Below, in pieces: positions 1-7,400 of a stretch of 7,621 nt of DNA; positions within the stretch are counted from its first letter, which is position 1, and each line of letters begins with the position of its first letter. The DNA lies in assembly GCA_002483395.1 (NCBI GenBank), contig DLHV01000135.1:1645-9265 (forward strand), read 5' to 3'. The notes below the pieces were generated by a model. It worked only from the letters and a program-made list of their open reading frames with translations. It ran no database searches and was not told the origin of the DNA. The stretch comes from Chloracidobacterium sp. UBA7659. Lineage in GTDB: Bacteria > Acidobacteriota > Blastocatellia > Pyrinomonadales > Pyrinomonadaceae. Position numbers and translations under genes: made by a program.

Positions 1-2885
1 TCGATCGCCAAAAGGTAGAGCAGCATCTGTTCGCTGTAGTCATTCCAGCGATTTGATATCCAGCCCGACTCGGGCCGCCACCCATGCGAGAGCAGGTATG
101 GATCGCCATTCAGCATCCAGTTGAAATCGACCCGGCGATAGATCTGATCGGCGAGCCGGACGATTTCTTTGTCGTCATTAAAGCAGTTCCTCACCGTCAA
201 AACACCGCCAAGAAGCAAGGCGGTGTCGATCGAAGATATCTCGCTGTTCCAACGGCGTTCGCCGGATTCGTAGTCCATCCAGTGATAGAACCATCCGTTC
301 TTGTGGAACGCTCGGTTTGCAAAAAAATCGAGTGCGTCTCTTGTTCTTTTGACAACTTCAGGCCTGGGCTTCCAGCCGCGATCGGCTGCGATACAGTTGC
401 CGCTTAAAGCGAAACCCGACGCAGCCGAACTGGCGATGTTATAAGAGTGGTTTTCCTTCGGCACTGGCCTTCCGTCTGTCCCGGCCCGGTCAAGAGTCAG
501 TCCGTTCGTGGGGTTGGTGTGATCCCAAAAATACTGAAAGCTGCGTCGCTGCATGTCCTCGAGAAACTCGTCGTCCTGAGGCGATACGGCTGCGGTCGGA
601 ACCGGTGCGGCTGGGGCTGGTTCAATCGGTCCGGCATCCTGTGCGACGGCTTTCGGTTTCGCCGGTGAATGGGCAGTCACAACTTCGAAAAAGCTCTGCA
701 AACCGTTGTCGCTGCTCGTTCCGACAAAGACTTGAAACTCGCCCGGCTCGAGCACCGGCTTCAGATCGCGCCCGAGAAATTCAAGGTCTTTTCTCGAAAG
801 CTCAAATTCGACCGTTTGTTTCTCGCCGGCTTTTAGCGTTACGCGTTTGAAACCGCGCAGTTCCTTGACGGGACGTGTCACGCTGGCAGCAACGTCATTG
901 ATGTAAAGCTGGACGACCTCATCGCCAATTATTCGGCCTGTGTTCGTCACATCGACGCTCACCTTGACGTTTTCCGTTTGCTTGATCCGTGTCTTGTCCA
1001 GCTTTAAGTTGTCGAGCGAAAACGTTGTGTAGCTAAGGCCATAGCCAAACGGATAAAGCGGCGTATTGTCCATGTCAATATACTTCGACGTATATTTTTC
1101 GCTTGCGTTGAATGGCCGGCCGGTGTTTTTGTGATTGTAGTAGATAGGAATCTGGCCGACCGATCTGGGAAAGGTGACCGGCAACTTTCCGCCGGGATTT
1201 GCGTCGCCGAAAAGCGTATCGACTATTGCGTTTCCGGCTTCGGTGCCGGCGAACCAGGTCTCAAGTATCGCAGGTGAGTTCTCCGCCGGCCAGTTGATAG
1301 TCAACGGCCGGCCGTTCATCAAAACGATCACATACGGTTTTCCTGTCGCGTGAATTGCTTTTATCAGATCAAGCTGTTTCCCCGGCAGATCGATATTGCT
1401 TCGCGAAGACGCTTCACCGCTCATATCGGCTGATTCGCCTACTACAAGAATCGTAAAATCGGAGTCTTTTGCGGCATCGACCGCTTTTGCAAATCCTGCG
1501 TCCGTTTCGCATTTCACATCGCAGCCGGCCTCGTATCGAACACGGGTTTGCGGGTATTTCTGCGACAGTGCCTGAAGAACGGTGACCGGATCGGTTGGCT
1601 GGCCATCGCCCGACCAACTGCCGTTCATGTCGGACTTGCTATCGGCGAGAGCACCGATGACGGCTATCTCTTTTGTGGATTTCCTTATAGGCAAAGTCTC
1701 ATTGTCGTTCTTTAGCAACACGAACGATTTTTCGGCGGCGACCTTTGCAGCATCGCGGTTAGCCCGTTTGAAAACCTCGACCTTTTCGCGGTTTTCGTCG
1801 GCGAACGGCTTATCGAATAATCCAAGGCGGAATTTAACTCGAAGTATATTTCGCACGGCATCGTCTATTGTTGCCATCGATACTTTCTTTTCTTTTACCA
1901 GCTGTTCGCCAAACTTATTGTAAAATCGGCTGACCATCTCCATGTCTGTGCCGGCGTTTAATGCGTACGCAGCTGCCGATGGCTCATCCTTTGCCAGGCC
2001 ATGAAACATTAGCTCCATAACGGCGGTGTAATCGCTGACGACGAGGCCGTCGAATTTCCATTCTTTACGGAGAAAGTTTTTTAGGACGAAAGGGTTAGCG
2101 GTCGCCGGAACGCCGTCGAGATCGTTGAATGAGGTCATGAAAGAGCCGACACCAGCATCCACAGCCGCCTTGAAAGGCGGAAAATATACTTCGCGCAAAG
2201 AGCGCTCGCTCAAGTTGGTCGTGTTGTAGTCGCGCCCGGCTTCGGCGGCACCGTAACCAACCCAATGTTTTGCGGTCGCCATAATCCGATCGGGCCGGCT
2301 GTAATCCGTGCCCTGAAAGCCGCGAACGCGAGCGAATGCGATCTGCGAACCAAGGTAAGTGTCCTCGCCCGCTCCCTCGATAATTCGCCCCCATCGCGGA
2401 TCGCGGGCAATATCAACCATCGGCGCAAATGTCCAATGGACACCGGCGGCACGCGATTCAGCCGCAGCGACCGCAGCACTCTTTTCGATCAATGCGAGAT
2501 CCCAGCTTGCTGACTCGCCAAGTGGCACCGGGAAGATCGTGCGGTAGCCGTGAATTACGTCGAAGCCGAGAAGAATCGGGATCTTCAAACGCGATTCGAG
2601 GGCCGCCCGCTGCAATTCATTGGTCATCCGAGCCCCGCGGACATTCAGCGTAGATCCAAGCAACCCCTTCCAAACCATAGCCAAATGCTCCGGCCGGTAT
2701 TTGCCGTCAGCTTCACCGTCAAGCTGCTGCAGCTGCCCGAGCTTCTCGGCCAACGTCATTCTTGCCAACAAAACGTCAATCCGACGTTCTATGTTGGCTT
2801 CACTTCTTATTTGCGTCCAAACAGGTACCGAGCAAACTGACAGTAAAAGCAAGTGCAAGAGCAAATTTGATATTTTCGAACCCAC
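1..2885 (-). CDS. Secreted GH3 beta-glucosidase fused to a C-terminal glycoamylase/GH144-like (PF10091) domain; C-terminus cut by window edge
   Basis: I read 961 codons in one frame from GTG at 2885 to the left edge with no stop or frameshift. Residues 1-25 are a signal peptide (Lys4, then a Leu-rich core at 8-17). GH3 barrel: about 30-345, with RDPRWGR ending at R167, KHW at 206-208 and VVSDY at 282-286, which makes D285 the expected nucleophile. GH3 sandwich domain: about 385-620, with SGEASSRS at 489-496 (E491 is the candidate acid/base) and PLYPFGYGLSYTTF at 609-622. An Fn3-like domain follows (about 640-737, GDEVVQLY at 654-661), then a Pro/Ala-rich linker (741-770). From about 771 a second glycosidase begins: FQYFWDHT, GWFYHWMD at 864-871, WNSEISSIDTALLL at 879-892, HGWRPESGW at 934-942 and RWNDYSEQMLLYLLA at 946-960, all typical of PF10091. 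Roughly 200 or more residues are probably missing. Inferred role: extracytoplasmic breakdown of a beta-glucan to glucose, possibly beta-1,2-glucan because PF10091 contains GH144. The GH3 assignment is very secure; the substrate is not. Confidence 0.93.
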   Translation of the reverse strand, partial: MGSKISNLLLHLLLLSVCSVPVWTQIRSEANIERRIDVLLARMTLAEKLGQLQQLDGEADGKYRPEHLAMVWKGLLGSTLNVRGARMTNELQRAALESRLKIPILLGFDVIHGYRTIFPVPLGESASWDLALIEKSAAVAAAESRAAGVHWTFAPMVDIARDPRWGRIIEGAGEDTYLGSQIAFARVRGFQGTDYSRPDRIMATAKHWVGYGAAEAGRDYNTTNLSERSLREVYFPPFKAAVDAGVGSFMTSFNDLDGVPATANPFVLKNFLRKEWKFDGLVVSDYTAVMELMFHGLAKDEPSAAAYALNAGTDMEMVSRFYNKFGEQLVKEKKVSMATIDDAVRNILRVKFRLGLFDKPFADENREKVEVFKRANRDAAKVAAEKSFVLLKNDNETLPIRKSTKEIAVIGALADSKSDMNGSWSGDGQPTDPVTVLQALSQKYPQTRVRYEAGCDVKCETDAGFAKAVDAAKDSDFTILVVGESADMSGEASSRSNIDLPGKQLDLIKAIHATGKPYVIVLMNGRPLTINWPAENSPAILETWFAGTEAGNAIVDTLFGDANPGGKLPVTFPRSVGQIPIYYNHKNTGRPFNASEKYTSKYIDMDNTPLYPFGYGLSYTTFSLDNLKLDKTRIKQTENVKVSVDVTNTGRIIGDEVVQLYINDVAASVTRPVKELRGFKRVTLKAGEKQTVEFELSRKDLEFLGRDLKPVLEPGEFQVFVGTSSDNGLQSFFEVVTAHSPAKPKAVAQDAGPIEPAPAAPVPTAAVSPQDDEFLEDMQRRSFQYFWDHTNPTNGLTLDRAGTDGRPVPKENHSYNIASSAASGFALSGNCIAADRGWKPRPEVVKRTRDALDFFANRAFHKNGWFYHWMDYESGERRWNSEISSIDTALLLGGVLTVRNCFNDDKEIVRLADQIYRRVDFNWMLNGDPYLLSHGWRPESGWISNRWNDYSEQMLLYLLAI

Positions 2886-2893
2886 CGAATATG

Positions 2894-2899
2894 TCCTCT
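2894..2899 (-). promoter_or_regulatory. Shine-Dalgarno site supporting the GTG start of the GH3 fusion gene
   Basis: The minus strand reads AGAGGA, then eight bases, then GTG (2885-2883). This decides the start. An in-frame TAA at 2901-2903 blocks any longer frame. The first in-frame ATG (2757-2759) would remove the signal peptide and the beginning of the GH3 barrel. Confidence 0.65.
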
Positions 2900-2917
2900 G
2901 TTATACTTAACTTCGAA

Positions 2918-4213
2918 ATGAGACTATTGTTAATTGCGGCATTTTTAGTCGTTTTGTCGGCGATTTCGTTGTGTGCACAATCGCAAAATACCAACGAACT
3001 TCTACGCGAATCGGCCGCCCTAATTCAGACGGGAAAACTCACTGATGCCGAGACCATACTACGAAAGGCTGTCACAATTTCTCCGCGAAATTCCGATGCT
3101 CACAATTTACTTGGCATAGTTCTCGACCAGCGAGGTCAGAATGTCGACGCCGAAAAGTCATTTCGAACTGCAATACGTCTTAACCCGGCGGCAGTTTCGC
3201 CACTGGCCAATCTTGGTGTTCTGCTCGCAAAAAATAAACGCTCGGCGGAAGCCATCCGAACCTTTGAAGCTATTCTACGGCTCAATCCGAATCACCCGCA
3301 AACCATTATCAATCTTGGTCTTTTGTATGTCTCCACTCAGAACTACCAAAAAGCCGTCCCGATTCTTAAACGTGCTGTCGAAATTCAACCTGATTCAGCC
3401 GACATAAAATTAAACATGGGAATCGCATTGCTTCAAACCAAGAACGCGGACGAAGCCGAAAAAGCCTTGAATAGCGCGATGCTCCTTGTGCCGACAAATC
3501 CCGAACCCGTATATTATCTCGGCGTAACTGCCTTCAATCGCGGACAGGACGAAAACGCCGGAGCGTATTTTGAAAAAGCGATCGGTCTCGATCCAAACCA
3601 CGTTTCGGCAAATTTTATGCTTGGCGAATTGCTTGCAAAATATAAACGTTACGCTGACGCTAAACCGTTTTACGAAAAGGCTTTGCAGCTGGCTCCAACC
3701 AAACCGGCACATCACATACGGCTCGGCGGAATGTGCATTTATACGAGCGATTTCAAATCAGCCTTGCCGATTTTTCAAAAAGCCGCCGGACTTTTTCCAA
3801 AGATTCCGGAGATTCACTATTACATCGCCGTTGTTGAGCGCGGTTTGGGAAATTCCGATGCGGCGATGATTGCCTTGCAAAGATCTCTTCTACTAAAACC
3901 AAGATATTCGGATGCGCTGACTGTTTTAGGTTCGATAAAAATCGACCGCGCCGAATATGCCGAATCCGAACGCCTTTTGCGAAAAGCAATTTTGATTGAC
4001 AAAAACAGCTTTCTCGCCCATCACGACCTCGGACGGCTTTTCGTCAAAACGCGAAAGTTTGTCGAAGCCCTGCCGATTCTAAAACGAGCGGCGGCACTCG
4101 ATTCAACCATCGCTGACGTTCATTATCAATTGTTTTTAACCTACACAAATCTTAAGCAGAAAGCAGAAGCCGATCGCGAACTGGCGACTTTTAAAGAACT
4201 CAATAAGAAATAA
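2918..4213 (+). CDS. Exported tetratricopeptide (TPR) repeat protein, 431 aa
   Basis: The N-terminus is a clear signal peptide: MRLLL, a hydrophobic core (residues 3-16), then a likely signal peptidase I site after SLCA at 17-20. The rest, residues 25-431, is twelve consecutive TPR units of exactly 34 residues with no spacer; the last unit is one residue short. Typical TPR positions recur: L/M-G near 7-8 of most units, A near 20, and a D/N/K-P or similar turn near 31-32 (for example GIVLDQRG, AEKSFRTAIRLNP). There is no enzymatic domain, so the expected role is protein-protein binding or scaffolding in the periplasm or envelope; the partner is unknown. I chose ATG 2918 because it gives a compact signal peptide. 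ATG 2891, adding nine residues, is possible. ATG 2762 would run antisense through the GH3 signal-peptide region and is unlikely. None of these starts has a good Shine-Dalgarno. The gene is divergent from the GH3 fusion and convergent with the receptor gene, so it is probably monocistronic. Confidence 0.9.
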   Translation: MRLLLIAAFLVVLSAISLCAQSQNTNELLRESAALIQTGKLTDAETILRKAVTISPRNSDAHNLLGIVLDQRGQNVDAEKSFRTAIRLNPAAVSPLANLGVLLAKNKRSAEAIRTFEAILRLNPNHPQTIINLGLLYVSTQNYQKAVPILKRAVEIQPDSADIKLNMGIALLQTKNADEAEKALNSAMLLVPTNPEPVYYLGVTAFNRGQDENAGAYFEKAIGLDPNHVSANFMLGELLAKYKRYADAKPFYEKALQLAPTKPAHHIRLGGMCIYTSDFKSALPIFQKAAGLFPKIPEIHYYIAVVERGLGNSDAAMIALQRSLLLKPRYSDALTVLGSIKIDRAEYAESERLLRKAILIDKNSFLAHHDLGRLFVKTRKFVEALPILKRAAALDSTIADVHYQLFLTYTNLKQKAEADRELATFKELNKK

Positions 4214-4287
4214 GACTAAAACTCCGGGCGCCTTCGCTTGCTTGAACGCAGAGCGCGAACGAGCAGTTAATATCTTAAAGTTTTGAC

Positions 4288-4373
4288 GGATAAATGCCCT
4301 TTACGCCGCTTTTCAGGCGACGTATGCATGCGGGGCGCGTGAGCTCCAGTCTGTTATGCCACAGGGCTTATCC
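4288..4373. repeat. 86-bp imperfect inverted-repeat element
   Basis: The left arm at 4288-4300 is GGATAA-AT-GCCCT and the right arm at 4363-4373 is AGGGCTTATCC. They pair over 11 bp with a two-base AT bulge (4294-4295). Inside lie smaller self-complementary stretches: CGCC 4304-4307 with GGCG 4316-4319, and CTGT 4351-4354 with ACAG 4361-4364 (the latter competes with part of the outer arm). No T-tract follows on either strand, so a simple intrinsic terminator is unlikely. It may be a small dispersed repeat, a structured RNA or chance. Only one copy is visible here. Confidence 0.4.
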
Positions 4374-4400
4374 ATCGCTAAACCGAATCTAACTTTTGAC

Positions 4401-4431
4401 AGAAAGGAAGAAAGAAAATCTCTTCCTTTCT
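4401..4431. terminator. Candidate bidirectional terminator hairpin
   Basis: A perfect 11-bp inverted repeat, AGAAAGGAAGA at 4401-4411 and TCTTCCTTTCT at 4421-4431, encloses a 9-base loop. It sits 16 bp beyond the receptor stop codon and between two converging genes, where a terminator is expected. The stem is AT-rich and purine/pyrimidine-biased. The run of T after it is weak on both strands (ATCATTTGT on plus, GTCAAAAGTT on minus), so the call is tentative. Confidence 0.5.
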
Positions 4432-4446
4432 ATCATTTGTCGCGGG

Positions 4447-7400
4447 TTAGAAGCTAAACCTCGCCTGAAATTCAACGACCCGGCCGGCAAGAAGACCGTC
4501 AGGCTCTCCGAAATTAGGACGATTGACAAACGTACCGGAACTGAATGATTGAAAAGGCGCGAGATTTCGGATGTTGAAAATGTTGAAGAAGTTGAAACGA
4601 ATATCGAATTTTGCGTTTTCACCCAAAACCCCGAGACTCGGCAGTCCAAATTGTTTCTTAACACTCATATCTAAATTGAAATACCGTGGGCCTCGAAACG
4701 TATTGCGGCCGATTCCCGGCGGATTTAGTTGAAAAGTCGGCGGATCTCCGAGCACCGTTGTGCTGAAATATTGTGCTCCGCCGCCCGGAAAAATTCCGCC
4801 CGGACGCAGGAAATTGCTGTTTGAATTACTGCTCGGTTGTCCGCCCAAATAGAGTCTTGGACGAATCGGTCCGAAAAAGTTACCGTTCGGGCCGCGCAAA
4901 CCCTGGTCAATTTTTGGTGTCCAAGGAAAACCCGTGTGGTGCGTCATGACGCCGCCGATTTGCCAACCGCCGAGCAATTTGCCAGTCCACGATTTATCGT
5001 GCCGGAGGAATGGCAATTCCCACAGCCACGACAAGGTGGTATTGTGCCGAACATCAAAATCCGAAGGCCCGAATTCCGACGCCTGGTCAACCGGAAAAGT
5101 CTGGTTGGTGCAGCCGCACGGCGCTTCATAGGAATATGTGTCCAGTGTTTTGCTGAAACGGTAGTTAAGGTCGAATTGAAAACCATTGGCGAAACGGCGT
5201 TGAAGCCGCGCGAGCAAGGCGTTGTAGTTTCCATTGACATCGCCAAACGCGTAATAGACTGGGTTAAAAGTCGCATTGGTCGCGGGTTGTGTTAAATGCA
5301 ACGGCTCAATCCGCACAAAATTTTCGCTTCGGCTTCCTTGATAACCTAACGTTGCCACTAATTTAAGAGGCAATTCGTACTGGCCTTCAAGCGAATAACG
5401 ATAAACCTGACTCGTTTTCAAGTCGGGATTCGCGCCGTAAATTTCTATTTGGCCGACATTCGGTCCGCCAGTGTTCGGATTCACGCCGCCGCCGAGAACC
5501 GGGTTGCGCGGATAACTCGTCGGGCTGCTGCTGCTGCCGAGAGCATAAAGAATCTGTCCGTTGACATACGGCGGGGCCCAATCTTCGTCGCCCGCCGCGC
5601 CCGCTCCGCCGCAGCAAATGCCGTATCGCGCTCCGTTTGGCGGATTGGCGCGCGTGTTGGCAAGCAGTGCGTTCGGCAAACGGTCAAAACCGATCCCGAA
5701 GCCTCCGCGAATCACTGCTTTATTTTCAAGTCCCCAAAATTTCGGACTCCACGCAAAACCGATTTGCGGTCCGAAATTGTTGTAATCAGAATTAGTCAGC
5801 TTTTTAGACGTAACGATTGTGGCATTCGCCAAGCCGTTTGAACCAAACACCAGATTGCCCAAAGCATCCGCGTTAATCGGCCGAAAATAGCTCCAACGCA
5901 AACCTAAATTGAGCGTCACATTAGGGCGAACTTTCCAGTCGTCCTGCGCGAAGAATGCTAACTCCCCGCTTTTGAAACCCGCTCCGTTTGCTTGGGGTTG
6001 TCCGTTGAAATCGGCATTGATGGCTTCAAAAATCGGTGTATCGTTGGCAAAATTCCACGGTCGGACAAACGAGAATAATGGTCGCGCTCCGCCCGTTCCG
6101 GTGTTGTCGTTCAAATCATGCCGATATTCGCCGCCGAATTTAAAACTCTGGTTGCCGCTAATCCAGGTTAAAGTATCGCGAAAATCAAGCTGCGTTTCGC
6201 TAATCACTCCAGGCGTGTTTTCGCTTCTCGGTGCACCGAAGCGAAGACGGTCGCCGTTGGGCAAAAAGCCTTCGATTTCGATACGCGGAATACCGAAATT
6301 CGTGTCCGGGTTTGAATTAACTTCGTCAAAACCCCATTTTGTAATGTTAAATCGGGCTTCATTCAGCATCGTCGCCGAAATATTTCGCTGATAAACAAAC
6401 GCAGTTCCCCAATTCAAACGCTCAGAAGCTATGTCGTTCATCGGGCGGGTTTGACCGGAACTATCGGGCGTTAAAAGATTGACAGGTGCCCAAATCCCCG
6501 AAAAGAACAATTTGTCATTTTCCGTTATTTGATAATCAATCCGCGTCGTATATTGATTTCCACTGACACTTGTTGGATTATTGAGTAAGACGTATTGCAA
6601 ATCGGGAACCCCATCCAAACCGCCGCCAAGCGGCATGTTAAAAGGAACATACTGATTAGTGGGACGTGTCGGGAAAGAAATAGGCGAGCCGAGATCAAAA
6701 CCGCCCGTGACGTTGGCACAAGTTACAGGAAAACTGAAATTGCTACAAGTGGCTGGGATAACCGCCGCGACCCGCGGTTCAATACCCGCGGTACCGAGAA
6801 TTCGCGCCGCAATGCTATTCGGACGCGCACTACGAATCAATTGCCGTAGCTGCGAGGTTTCAACAAACGCCTGATACAAATTGTTTGTACTGTTCCGCAA
6901 TCCTTCATATCCAAAAAAGAAAAACAGGTTATTTCTAATTATCGGACCACCGAAACTGCCGCCGAAAGTTTTATCGCGCGTATTGACCGTTTGCGACTCT
7001 ATTGTGGATCCACGAAGACCTGAAATTCCACCATTAAACGCATTCCATCCCGGATCATTGTATTTGAAAAACGCGCTGCCATGAAACTGATTTGTCCCAT
7101 GTTTGGTAATGACTTTTACCTGTGCGCCGCTGTTGCGTCCGTCTTCCGCCGAATAAGTGGTGGAAGTTACCTGAACTTCTTCAATGGCTTCCTGACTCGG
7201 CGTGATAACCGCCGCCCCGCCCCATGTCTGGCTATTGACGCTTACGCCGTCAACCTGAAAATTATTTGACGAAAGACGCTGACCGTTGGCGGAAATCTGC
7301 ACCTGATTTTCGGTCGCGAAAATTCCCAGATTCGAGCCACCCGGACCGCTAGTGTTCGGCAAATTCGATGAACCGCCACTTGCGCTTCGAGCTCCAGCCC

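Larger units (their letters stand above)
4214..4446. other. Convergent intergenic region without a gene
   Basis: This 233-bp spacer lies between the TPR stop codon and the receptor stop codon. I see no convincing coding frame and no tRNA-like fold. It holds two inverted-repeat structures, listed separately. The first ~60 bases are richer in GC than the AT-rich TPR gene end beside them. Confidence 0.7.

Noticed and set aside
84..407. Plus-strand frame of 107 residues, and others antisense to the GH3 fusion gene (447-850, 1582-1923)
   Set aside because: They are shadows of a long, well-recognised minus-strand gene and show no protein-family features.
2900..2911. GTTATACTTAAC read as a two-way -10 box shared by the divergent genes
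   Set aside because: On the minus strand the transcript would begin at about 2893, past the Shine-Dalgarno at 2894-2899. No good -35 is visible for either strand.
2762..2917. A 5' extension of the TPR gene from ATG 2762
   Set aside because: The added 52 residues are antisense to the GH3 signal peptide and barrel start, have no conserved character, and would bury the signal peptide that begins at 2918.
2800..2994. A 64-residue minus-strand frame with a hydrophobic stretch, read as a small membrane protein
   Set aside because: Its N-terminal half is antisense to the TPR gene and its C-terminal half overlaps the GH3 fusion gene in another frame. It has no Shine-Dalgarno and stops inside the GH3 signal region.
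5525..5537. A GCT trinucleotide microsatellite as a phase-variation site
   Set aside because: Only about four units, and unit changes would keep the frame, adding or removing Ser in a loop.
5909..6391. Plus-strand frame of 160 residues antisense to the receptor, and a similar one at 4837-5295
   Set aside because: The opposite strand is a confident receptor frame, and these translations have no recognisable motif.
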